Source: Acidobacteriota bacterium (GTDB lineage: Bacteria; Acidobacteriota; Vicinamibacteria; Vicinamibacterales; UBA2999). From it: a DNA stretch of 64,000 bases. Both the position numbers and the translations under genes were made by a program. Below are positions 19,201 to 25,919 of the stretch, one piece after another (within the stretch, counting starts at the first letter, position 1; every line of letters begins with the position of its first letter). Where the stretch lies: NCBI GenBank assembly GCA_963169195.1, contig CAUJDN010000073.1, positions 21,455 through 85,454 on the forward strand, read 5' to 3'. The notes beneath the pieces were generated by a model. It saw nothing but the letters and a program-made list of their open reading frames with translations. It was not told where the DNA came from and did not search any database.

Positions 19201-19352
19201 GGGTGAAGGGGCAGCCCATCGTCATCGTGGTGCTGACGGGCCATCACCGCGGTTCGAGCGAGGATCTGCGCGTGGCCGAGGGGAAGATCGCCGCGACGGT
19301 GGTGAAGCACTATGGCGGAGGCGTGGACCCGGCGGGGGTCCAGGACAGGTAG
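16254..19352 (+). CDS. Fusion: M28 glutamate carboxypeptidase II-like peptidase + class A beta-lactamase-like domain
   Basis: This is a 1032-residue exported protein with a signal peptide (about 1-24). Residues about 55-690 match the M28B/PSMA layout: a PA insert domain (IVIVRYSVPYSYRGFKAL), a Zn2 peptidase core, then a dimerisation-like helical domain. All five zinc ligands and the base are visible: His358, Asp368, Glu405-Glu406, Asp434 and His528. Residues about 715-1025 form a serine beta-lactamase fold with Ser765-Val-Ile-Lys768, Ser826-Asp-Asn828 and Lys967-Thr-Gly969. No ExxLN omega-loop Glu is evident, so true beta-lactam hydrolysis is doubtful; a peptidase, esterase or binding role is possible. 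The frame is continuous, with no stop or start at the junction. The ATG at 16254 is the only sensible start. Confidence 0.9.
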   Translation: MSIPRRTLIALVLAVLAFDPAVSSQSPAPADAPMRGYTPARAATQRETERAYQALPSASRIEQWHRYFTQVPHPATSPRTKAIAERIAQAWREQGLEDVKIHRYDVLSSNPREVKVEMVAPRRYVPTMREDAYPEDPDTARKDISSAWLSFSASGEVTAPVVYANSGNPEDYDRLRSAGIDPKGKIVIVRYSVPYSYRGFKALTAQREGAAGLIVYSDPMEDGFTKGEVFPKGPYGPDSHFQRGGIAYDYIVPGDPLTPGWASTPGAHRITKEEAVSVPTIMGVPLSWRDAKPIMESLGGPPAPKEWQGAMGFEYRLGGEARIHMKVDMRTDVQPNWVVEARIRGSERPDEWITLGNHHDAWVFGGVDPSSGTSSLMETTRSLGEMLKKGQRPKRTLIFCAWDGEEVTLTGSTEWGEHFAADLRKKLVAYLNVDSSASGPNFEANAVGSLAPVLVDVAREVKDPSGVSLYDAWKKAEPPAPGLGEGSLPDQKLVQTRIGSGSDHTVFLNYLARPVVDMTFNGPYGVYHSAYDNHYWISKIGDPGFRYHTAMAQYWGTLALRLANADVLPYQMDEYAASLREFVRELDRIPGLPQNLDTRPLVDRTRALRTTARQLHLRIETALAKGQVTAEAADRLNQDLLAFEGNWAHPAGIPGRPWFKHLLYAPRYTYAAMTLPGITEAAEAGHWPLAREQAALVEAAIAKNEALLAAAADRLAASAPPTDTLESRLRAIRDRVDGRMGVYVENLATREQVAIDADGEYETFSVIKVPIMATVLEQVRQGTLTLDQRVPMTLDQRRIPSGVLYALDPGLQPTVRDLLTLMIIISDNQATDALADLVGRENVTAHMASLGLSNTRIRFSDLDWDRLWLSGLDPGWADASGDKTIDFPFEKYPGAQVSEAFRRVIEDTGLYFGRSTPRDIGRLFAMMARGELVSKDASALMIDILKKQQVNDRLPRYLGDGVTIAHKTGDGQPWVANDAGIVWVKGQPIVIVVLTGHHRGSSEDLRVAEGKIAATVVKHYGGGVDPAGVQDR

Positions 19353-19460
19353 GTTCGGGGGTTCGGGGGTTCGGGGGTTCGGGGGTTCGGGGGTTCGGAG
19401 GTTCGGGGGTTCTGGGGTTCGGGGGTTCGGGGGTTCGGGGGTTCGGAGGTTCTCGCGTTG
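19353..19460. repeat. GTTCGGGG tandem array with G-quadruplex potential
   Basis: About a dozen 8-bp units (GTTCGGGG, with GTTCGGAG and GTTCTGGG variants) fill the gap after the fusion-peptidase stop. Many consecutive runs of five G separated by TTC fit the G-quadruplex pattern on the + strand. It ends just before the frameshifted nucleotidyltransferase remnant. Confidence 0.85.
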
Positions 19461-19468
19461 GCGGGTTC

Positions 19469-20073
19469 TCAGCCGAGCCGACGAGCGAGTTCGTCTGGCA
19501 GCGCCTTCCCGCGGTTGGTGCCGCGATCCTCGATGAGCGTCAGCGCCCGGATCAGCCGCCCTCGTTCGTCTCCCGACATGCCTGTCAGCAGCAGTCGCAA
19601 ATCGACTGCGTCCTGCGGTCGATCCGGCGCGAGGGCGAGGAGCTTCATTGCGGCGAGGTGGCCCGTCCGGGCCACCCGCACCGTGAGGGCAGGGGCGATC
19701 TCGATCGCCTCGGCCTCGCCGCAGATCTCAGGCTCGATTCCGCAAGACAAGAACAGCAGGTCCACGACACGCCCTCTTCGGGTGGTTCACCGGGTGGCAG
19801 GACCCTGACCGCGGCCAGTCGTCCGACCGCTCGTTGCTCCAGCAGCAGCTGCAGCGTGAACCCACGGTCCAGAAGACTGGAGACAAGCGCCTCGGCCGCG
19901 GCATCGTCGGCGACGGCAACGGCAATGTCGATGTCGCGCGTGAAGCGGGGCTCCACTCGAATCGACACGGCCAGCCCTCCCACGAGCGCCCAGGGCACTG
20001 GCTGCTCGTCGAGCGCGATGGCGATGGCTTGAAGAGCGCCGAACAGACGCGTCGATTCGGGCGTCTGGCTCAC
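19469..20073 (-). pseudogene. Nucleotidyltransferase (AbiEii-like) gene broken by a frameshift
   Basis: Two overlapping frames together make one protein of about 200 residues. The upstream part, from GTG 20073 (SQTPESTRLFGALQ), carries the nucleotidyltransferase signature WALVGGLAVSI...RFTRDIDIAVAV. The downstream part continues as VDLLFLSCGIEPEICGEAEAI and RTGHLAAMKLLAL to the stop at 19469. The frame changes at about 19766-19770, where a GTGT (two-base duplication) occurs; removing one GT restores GVVDLLF. Related proteins are toxin-type transferases or their partners. The start lies exactly at the truncated end of the IS256-like transposase gene, so its original upstream region is lost. 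Confidence 0.72.
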
Positions 20074-20998
20074 GGGCGAGGTCAAGGAGCAGCCGCTGGG
20101 CCGTCTTCATCTGGGTGGCCTGATACGCGCGGCGCAGGATCGCCTGCGCCCACGGGCGATCGCGGTCACTCAAGTACTCGAGGACGTTCCGCATCTTGTG
20201 CACCTGGCATCGCTGGACGAGCGCGGCCTCGCCGAAGATCGTGCGCACATCCTTCCGCAGCGCCTTCGAGCCGTCGAGGATCACGAGCAGGCTGCGGTCC
20301 GTGCGCAGACCGCGGCCCTGCAGATTCGCCAGGAGGTCCTGACACATCCGGGCGTTCTCCGTGGACCCGTCCCACAGGCCGAGCGCGTGTTTCTGACCGT
20401 CGGCGGCAATCCCGAGCGCGACGATGAGACAGTGCTCGCCGATGTGCACACCGTCGATCAGCAACCCGACCAGGTCGAGCGTCTCGAGTGACACCGTCTG
20501 CCACGCCGCCAACTGCGCGGCGGTCTTCGCCACGAAGCGGCGGCTGACCGCGCTCTTGCTCGTGCCCCGGCTCCGCATCGTGGGCGGCACGGGCTCCACG
20601 CTGCGCGCGTAGCGTCCCGTGGCGACGCCCACGAGCACCTGCTCCACCACGCGCCGATTCAACGGATCGACATCGGCCATGGCCTGGAACGTCGGCAGCG
20701 GGACCTCCCGGCCCCCTGCCCGCACGCGTGGCCGTTGCACGGCGACCTTGCGGCCGCCCAACACCACTTCGCTGCTCACGGTGCCGGCCCGCGAGGCCGG
20801 CCGGTCAATGCGATGCGCGTAGCGCGGGCCGCAGAGCGCCGTCCGATCCTCTTCGAGCATCGTTTCCAACACCTTCAGGCCCGATCGGACCGCGAGTTCG
20901 AACAGCTCGATGCGCGCGTCGACGAGCAGATCGACCAGCGGGAGATGACGGGGAGATTCAACAGCGGGGGGACGGGCGACTATGCGAGACTTCTTCAT
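20074..20998 (-). pseudogene. IS256-family (Mutator-like) transposase, C-terminus missing
   Basis: About 308 residues of a transposase normally near 400 are present. The start MKKSRIVARPPAVESP is intact. The DDE core shows LLIDGVHIGEHCLIVALGI (first Asp), LLVILDGSKALRKDV (second Asp) and QRCQVHKMRNVLEYL. The third acidic residue and the C-terminal helices are gone: after TAQRLLLDLARE the sequence runs out of homology at about 20085 and becomes the start of the nucleotidyltransferase gene. The frame stays open by chance to 19787, giving a spurious longer ORF. It cannot be active alone. AAGGAG precedes the ATG but is sequestered in a hairpin. Confidence 0.88.
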
Positions 20999-21072
20999 GG
21001 CGGCTCCTTATTGGCGGGCTTTCGCCCGGGCTTAGTCACCACTCGTTGTACACGAGCAGTGAGGAGCCGCCG
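20999..21072 (-). promoter_or_regulatory. Nested hairpins hiding the transposase ribosome site
   Basis: A 10-bp inverted repeat (20999-21008 and 21063-21072; AGGAGCCGCC and its complement) pairs the leader with the AAGGAG ribosome site. Inside it a GGGC-GAAA-GCCC stem (about 21015-21028) forms a second hairpin. A transcript reading in from outside would fold and hide the start, a known protection against read-through expression in other IS families; here it is inferred. Confidence 0.6.
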
Positions 21073-21111
21073 CTCTCAAATTTCAACAGCTACCGGGACA
21101 TCCCCCATCCC

Positions 21112-21243
21112 GGACGATGAGGCAGCAACGAAGCTGATCTGGCTCGCCTTGCGCAACATCACCGCCCGCTGGGGGAAGGCCGCGAACCACTGGCACCTGG
21201 CGATGAACCAACTCGCGATTCTCTACGAGGACCGCTGTCCGAG
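21112..21243 (+). pseudogene. C-terminal relic of a second IS256-family transposase
   Basis: The + frame reads PDDEAATKLIWLALRNITAR, then WGKAANHWHLAMNQLAILYE, the standard C-terminal helix of IS256/Mutator transposases (pattern KLIxLALRNI...W...LNxFAIxF). Nothing upstream in this frame belongs to a transposase because the other IS256 copy interrupts it at about 21105. About 45 recognisable residues remain, followed by loss of homology after EDRC. Confidence 0.75.
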
Positions 21244-21403
21244 GCCCCTGGCGTGCCGACGCGCATGGACGCTGCCGTCCCACACGCATCATCAACGCGC
21301 TCTACACACGACATTCCGGACACTCCCGGACCGTCGGGTGGATCGCGTGCGATTCGTGCCTCGTTGCCTTGAACCCACGTCCTTCTGGACTGCTGTGCTG
21401 TGA

Positions 21404-21502
21404 ACCCTCGTGCCTTGAACCTCCGTGCTTCGAACCTCCGTGCTTCGAACCCCCGTGCTTCGAACCTCCGTGCTTCGAACCTCCGTGCTTCGAACCCCCG
21501 TG
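21404..21502. repeat. 15-bp tandem array CTTCGAACCTCCGTG
   Basis: About six copies of a 15-bp unit (CTTCGAACCTCCGTG, alternating CCTCC/CCCCC) run up to the stop codon of the GYD gene. The unit contains the palindrome TTCGAA. The same unit reappears at 53131-53170. There are no spacers, so it is not a CRISPR. Confidence 0.85.
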
Positions 21503-21823
21503 CTATTCCCCTGGCGCGCGGTAGGTCCCGCTCATCTTCGCGGCGGCGTCCATCTCCGCCGATGTGATGAGGGGCGTGGTCGTGCCGGTGACGAGCCCGG
21601 AGGCGTTCACCGCCATCACCGCGGCCAGCCCGGCGGCCTCGGTGGGGAACTCGCAGATCACCACGACGTCGGCGCTGCCGTGGGCGAAGTAGAACGCCTC
21701 GATCCTGCCGCCGAGCGACTCGACGAGCGCGCGGGCGGCGGCCTCGCGCTTCGTGCCACCTTCCTTCATCACGCCACGGACACCTTGCGCGCTGTAGCTG
21801 GCCTGGAGCAGGTACTTCGGCAT
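21503..21823 (-). CDS. GYD-domain protein
   Basis: This 106-residue cytosolic protein matches the GYD family (dimeric alpha/beta barrel). It starts MPKYLLQASYSAQGVRGVMK, followed by EGGTKREAAARALVESLGG, IEAFYFAHGSADVVVICEFP and a C-terminal helix. The fold is ferredoxin-like and function is unknown in most bacteria. AGGAGG lies at ideal spacing before the ATG. The 15-bp repeat array starts at its stop codon, so the array would be the 3' flank of its mRNA. Confidence 0.85.
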   Translation of the reverse strand: MPKYLLQASYSAQGVRGVMKEGGTKREAAARALVESLGGRIEAFYFAHGSADVVVICEFPTEAAGLAAVMAVNASGLVTGTTTPLITSAEMDAAAKMSGTYRAPGE

Positions 21824-21933
21824 GGGAACCTCCTGGTATCGAAAACCGCCTGGACGACGGGTGGAGTCGGGCGGAACAAACCCGCACCCGGAACCCGGGG
21901 AGTATAGCTGCTCTGCGGGGGTCGTGGGACCGG

Positions 21934-22725
21934 CTACGACACCAGCGCCCTGGCGTGGGCCAGCACCTCGGCGGCCGCCCATCCGGCCGCGCGCAGGTCG
22001 CGGACGCCCGTGTCGCCGTCCGACTTGCTCAACTTCTCCGTCGCCGTGCGCATCACCAGCGGATGGTGCGCGAAACGCGGGGGCGTGGCACGCCCGAGCA
22101 GGCGGGCCAGCCGGATCTGTCGGCCGGTGGACGCCAGCAAATCCACGCCGCGAATCACGTCGGTGATCTGCTGCGCCCAATCGTCCGCGACGACGGCGAA
22201 CTGGTAGGTCCAGTTCCCCAGCCGGTCGCGGACCAGCAGGTCCCCGCACTGCGCCGAGGGGTCCTGCACCTGCGGGCCGAGTAGTCGGTCGTCGAAGCGC
22301 TCCTCTCCTGGAGTCATCCGCACACGCCAGCCGATGCCGTCGGCCAGGGGCAGGCCGCGGCTGCGGCAGGTGCCGGGATACGGCCGCTCACCATCCAGCC
22401 CCGGGGGGGCCTGTTGCAGCTCCGCCCGCGTGCACGCACAACCGTACATGAGCCCCTGCCCGGCCAGGCGGGCCAGCGCACCACGGTAGACCGGTTCGCG
22501 GTCGCTCTGCCGGACGGGCGGGCCATCCGCCTGGAATCCCAGCCAGGCCAGGTCCTCGAGGATGGCGCGCTCGTACTCCGGTCGGCTCCGCTGCCGGTCG
22601 TGGTCCTCGATGCGCAGGAGCACCCGCCCACCCGCCTCCCGCGCATAGCCCCACACGTACAGCGCGTTGACCACGTGGCCGAGGTGGAGGAAGCCGGTGG
22701 GGGCGGGGGCGAAGCGGGTCAGCAA
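21934..22725 (-). CDS. gluQ: Glutamyl-Q tRNA(Asp) synthetase
   Basis: This is a truncated GluRS paralogue of about 263 residues with no anticodon-binding domain. It aminoacylates queuosine in tRNA(Asp) with Glu. The sequence shows TRFAPAPTGFLHLGHVVNAL (HIGH motif), a zinc site CAC...Y..C (YGCACTRAEL, YPGTCRSRGL), FAVVADDWAQQITDVIRG and the KMSKS-like EKLSKSDG. No ATG exists close to the homology start; TTG at 22725 is taken, while an ATG at 22899 would overlap the divergent kinase gene. The start is therefore uncertain. A full-length GlnRS is encoded separately at 54067. Confidence 0.88.
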   Translation of the reverse strand: MLTRFAPAPTGFLHLGHVVNALYVWGYAREAGGRVLLRIEDHDRQRSRPEYERAILEDLAWLGFQADGPPVRQSDREPVYRGALARLAGQGLMYGCACTRAELQQAPPGLDGERPYPGTCRSRGLPLADGIGWRVRMTPGEERFDDRLLGPQVQDPSAQCGDLLVRDRLGNWTYQFAVVADDWAQQITDVIRGVDLLASTGRQIRLARLLGRATPPRFAHHPLVMRTATEKLSKSDGDTGVRDLRAAGWAAAEVLAHARALVS

Positions 22726-22861
22726 GGGCCAGCAGGGTTCTCGGGTTGACTGTATCCGATGGCCGCTCGAGGCCCCGGTCTGGCCATCTGGTGGCCCGGG
22801 GACGCCGGTCGGGGCCGGCGGCAGATCGGGGGGGGGACAGTCCCCGTAAACTACGTCAGCG

Positions 22862-24796
22862 ATGACCGCGGTCAGCCTGGCGTTCCTCGTCGTGTGCATG
22901 TTCGGCGCCTTCGCCTACGGCTCGGCGACGCTGATGACGTTGCGCCAGGCGTCGCCGGTGTGGGGCCTCAGGGTCGGCCACCCGCCCGCACGCGCGGGGC
23001 TGGACGGCATCAGCCTGACGATGTTCGTCGTGTGCACCGTCTGGTTCGCGCTGAACGCCGCGGCCGAGTTCCGCCCCCTCGCCGTCGCCGGACGCCCGTA
23101 CGAGTCGTCCAGCTGGCTGGACCTCGCGGTGTTCGCCCTCACCTTCGTGTTCCCGCCTCTCATCATGCACGTCGTCTACCGCGAGCACGTGGAATGCCGT
23201 GGCACCGCGCGCGCACAGCAGGGACCCGCCAGATGGCGGTGGCCGGTCTGGGTCATGTACGCCGCCAGTCCGGCCGCGGCCGTCTTCCTGCTCGGGGGGG
23301 CGTTCGGGCTCTGGGCACGGCCCACCCCATTCGGCCGGGCCATCGGGTTGACGTTCGCCGTTCTCTTCTCGGCGGTCAGCCTCTACGCCACCCTCGCCAC
23401 GCTGCGCTGGCGCGCGCACGAGCCTTCGAAGCGGCGGCTCCGGCTCGGCAACGCCATGCTGTCGCTCTTCTTCCTGTTGACGATGGTCTTCGCCACCGCG
23501 GCGATCCTGGACAACCGCACGCTGCTGGTCGAGATCGTCCAGCGCGTCGCGAAGTCGGCGCCGATCCTGTTCCTCGCCGTGGCGATGTACTTCGAGAACC
23601 GGTTCGAGTTCTACGACCTCGTGATCAAGCGCGGCCTGATGCTGGTCACGATGATCCTGGCCCTCGGGCTGGGCTTCACCGTCGCGCAGCCGTTCATCGA
23701 GGCGCTGCCGCCGGGCCCGCTCCGCCCGTGGCTGGCGGCGGCCGTCCTGGCCCCGCCGGCCATGGCCCTGCCGTGGCTGTGGCGGACGCTCTCGAGCGGG
23801 CTCGACCGCCTCTGGTTCGGCCGCGAGTTCACGGCGGTGGACGCGGTCAAGCACCTGCTGGGCGCCATGCAGCCCGCCACCAGCGAGGCGACGCTGGTCA
23901 CCGAGGCCGAGCGGCGGCTCGCGGAGATCTTCACGGCCCCCATCACCATCCACCTGGACGCCGCGACGGCGCCGGATGGCCCCGCAGCCGAAGTGGAGGC
24001 CAGTACCCCGTCGGGCGGCCGCGTGGAGTTCGCGGTGCGCGGCGGCCCGAACGCCCGCCGGCTGCTCAGCGAGGATCTGTCGATGCTGCGCTCGCTCGCC
24101 AGCGTCTTCGGGTTCATGCTCGAGACCATCCGCCTGCAGCACAAGCGCCAGGAGCAGGAACTGGTGGCGCAGGAGCTTCGGCTCCAGACCAGCCGCTCCG
24201 AGCTGAAGGCGCTGCGGGCCCAGATCAACCCGCACTTCCTGTTCAACGCGCTCAATGCCATCGCCTCGCTCATCCACACCGACCCGGGACGCGCGGACGA
24301 GGCCGTCGAGCAGCTGGCCGAGGTGTTCCGGTACACGCTCCGCCGGTCCGATTCCGAGTGGGCGCCGCTCGACCAGGAGCTGGCGTTCGCACGCGCCTAC
24401 CTCGACGTGGAGCGCGCCCGCTTCGGGCCGCGCCTGACGTGCCTCGTCGACGCGGCCGTCGCGTCCCCGGCGCCGCCCGTGCCGTCGATGCTGCTGCAGA
24501 CGCTCATCGAGAATGCCGTGAAGCACGGCGTGTCGCAGACACGGGGACCCGGGCGCATCGAGGTCGTGGTGCGCGCCGCGGGCGGCGAAATCACGCTCGA
24601 GGTGCGCGACAACGGGCCGGGGCCCGGCAGCGGGCGCGCGCTGCCATCGGACGGCGAGGGGTTCGGCCTGCGCAGCGTGCGCGAGCGGCTCGCGGGCCAC
24701 TTCGGCGACCGCGCGGCGCTCGCGCTCATCCGGGACGAGGAGGCCGGCGTCACCATCGCGCGGATCACGATGCCGATGGCGCGGGTGGCGGCATGA
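22862..24796 (+). CDS. LytS-like membrane sensor histidine kinase
   Basis: This 644-residue kinase has an N-terminal membrane part of about seven helices (residues 1-300), a GAF-like region (about 330-430), a coiled segment (LQHKRQEQELVAQEL), and a His_kinase domain of LytS/YehU type with the phospho-acceptor His458 in AQINPHFLFNALNAI. An HATPase_c domain follows with the N box TLIENAVKHG, the G1 box VRDNGPGPG and the G2 box EGFGLRSVRERL. The next gene starts inside its stop (ATGA), so the two are coupled. The sensed signal is unknown. TAAACT lies 9 nt before the ATG. Confidence 0.9.
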   Translation: MTAVSLAFLVVCMFGAFAYGSATLMTLRQASPVWGLRVGHPPARAGLDGISLTMFVVCTVWFALNAAAEFRPLAVAGRPYESSSWLDLAVFALTFVFPPLIMHVVYREHVECRGTARAQQGPARWRWPVWVMYAASPAAAVFLLGGAFGLWARPTPFGRAIGLTFAVLFSAVSLYATLATLRWRAHEPSKRRLRLGNAMLSLFFLLTMVFATAAILDNRTLLVEIVQRVAKSAPILFLAVAMYFENRFEFYDLVIKRGLMLVTMILALGLGFTVAQPFIEALPPGPLRPWLAAAVLAPPAMALPWLWRTLSSGLDRLWFGREFTAVDAVKHLLGAMQPATSEATLVTEAERRLAEIFTAPITIHLDAATAPDGPAAEVEASTPSGGRVEFAVRGGPNARRLLSEDLSMLRSLASVFGFMLETIRLQHKRQEQELVAQELRLQTSRSELKALRAQINPHFLFNALNAIASLIHTDPGRADEAVEQLAEVFRYTLRRSDSEWAPLDQELAFARAYLDVERARFGPRLTCLVDAAVASPAPPVPSMLLQTLIENAVKHGVSQTRGPGRIEVVVRAAGGEITLEVRDNGPGPGSGRALPSDGEGFGLRSVRERLAGHFGDRAALALIRDEEAGVTIARITMPMARVAA

Positions 24797-25899
24797 TCCG
24801 GGCGATCGTCGTGGACGACGAGCCGCCGGCACGCGCGCGGCTGAGCCGCCTGCTCAAGGACGGGGGCGGCGTGAGCGTCGTCGGAGAAGCCGGCCATGCC
24901 CTTGAGGTGCAGGACCTGGTCCGCGAGCGGCGACCGGACGTGCTCTTCCTCGACATCGAGATGCCGGAAATGCGCGGCACCACCCTCGCCGCGTCCCTGC
25001 CAGAGCCGCGCCCGTTCATCGTCTTCGTGACGGCCTACGAGCGGTATGCCCTCGAGGCGTTCGCCTGCGATGCCATCGACTACCTGCTGAAGCCCGTCAG
25101 CCGGCCGCGCCTGGCCGCCACGCTCGAGCGCATCCGCGAGCGCCTGTCGCGCCAGAGCTTCCTCGAGCGCGAGGTGGCCACGGCCTCGGCCCTGCAGGCC
25201 GAGATGTGGCCCGGCGCGCTGCCGGCCATCCCGGGATTCGACTGCGCGGCGGCGTCGCTGCCCGCACGGGGCGTGGGCGGCGACTTCTACGATGTCTTTG
25301 CGGTCGACGACGACGATGGCCGGTGGGGCGTGCTGCTCGGCGACGTCTCGGGCAAGGGCGTTGCGGCGGGGCTGGTGGCCACCGCCGTGCAGGGTCGCGT
25401 CGAGACGGCGGCGCGGCATGCGCGCCTCGAGCCGGCGGCCCTGGCGGGCGCGTTGAACGCCGATGTGTTCGCGTCCACGGACGGTCGGCGGTACGCCACG
25501 CTGGTCTACGGCACGCTCGACGCCCGCGCCCGGACGCTGGCGCTCGTGAACGCCGGGCATCCCGCGCCGCTCGTCTTCCTCCCTGGCGCACCCGGCGTGA
25601 GGGCGCTGACCTCGTCTGGCCCGGCCCTCGGCCTGATGGGCACCGCCCGGTTCGAGGCCCTGCACGAAGCGCTGCCGCCGGGGAGCCTGTTCGTGGCATT
25701 CTCGGACGGCGTGATCGAGGCGCTCGACGCCGCCGACGCCGAGTTCGGCGTGGACCGCGTGGAGGCCCTCGTGGCGGCGCACGGGGCCGGCACGGCGGCT
25801 GACCTGTGCGCCTCGCTCTTGGATGCGGTCAGGCAGCACCGCGGCGCGCGCCAGCACCAGGACGACGTCACGGTGCTGGTCGTGAAGTCGGAGACCTGA
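24793..25899 (+). CDS. Response regulator with SpoIIE-type PP2C phosphatase output
   Basis: This 368-residue protein has a receiver domain at 1-125 (acidic Asp8/Asp9, phospho-acceptor Asp54 in LFLDIEMPE, Lys in DYLLKPV) and a PPM/SpoIIE Ser/Thr phosphatase at about 140-368. All metal-site motifs are visible: GVGGDFYDVF, GDVSGKGVAAGL, VNAGHPAPLVF, FSDGVIEAL and DDVTVLVV. RsbU-type phosphatases dephosphorylate a STAS antagonist, so phosphorelay here could feed a partner-switching module; the STAS protein at 5138 is one candidate. It overlaps the kinase stop by 4 nt and is followed by a paralogous regulator. Confidence 0.92.
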   Translation: MIRAIVVDDEPPARARLSRLLKDGGGVSVVGEAGHALEVQDLVRERRPDVLFLDIEMPEMRGTTLAASLPEPRPFIVFVTAYERYALEAFACDAIDYLLKPVSRPRLAATLERIRERLSRQSFLEREVATASALQAEMWPGALPAIPGFDCAAASLPARGVGGDFYDVFAVDDDDGRWGVLLGDVSGKGVAAGLVATAVQGRVETAARHARLEPAALAGALNADVFASTDGRRYATLVYGTLDARARTLALVNAGHPAPLVFLPGAPGVRALTSSGPALGLMGTARFEALHEALPPGSLFVAFSDGVIEALDAADAEFGVDRVEALVAAHGAGTAADLCASLLDAVRQHRGARQHQDDVTVLVVKSET

Positions 25900-25919
25900 G
25901 GACGGAGACCGGACCGGCG

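Larger units (their letters stand above)
20074..21105 (-). mobile_element. Truncated IS256-family insertion sequence
   Basis: The element's 5' end survives. On the transposase strand it starts at about 21105 with GGGGATGTCCCGG, continues through an untranslated leader with two nested hairpins, and then the transposase. The other end is deleted at about 20074-20090. The outer end abuts sequence encoding the C-terminus of another IS256-family transposase on the opposite strand, so this copy appears to have landed in an older element. Confidence 0.7.

Noticed and set aside
16254..19352. Antibiotic-resistance beta-lactamase
   Set aside because: SxxK, SDN and KTG are present, but no omega-loop ExxLN is evident and the domain is fused to a peptidase, so resistance should not be claimed.
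19787..20998. A full-length 403-residue transposase
   Set aside because: Only about 308 residues match the family; the rest is the nucleotidyltransferase gene read in the wrong frame.
21404..21502. CRISPR array
   Set aside because: The 15-bp units are contiguous with no spacers, and no cas genes are present in the window.
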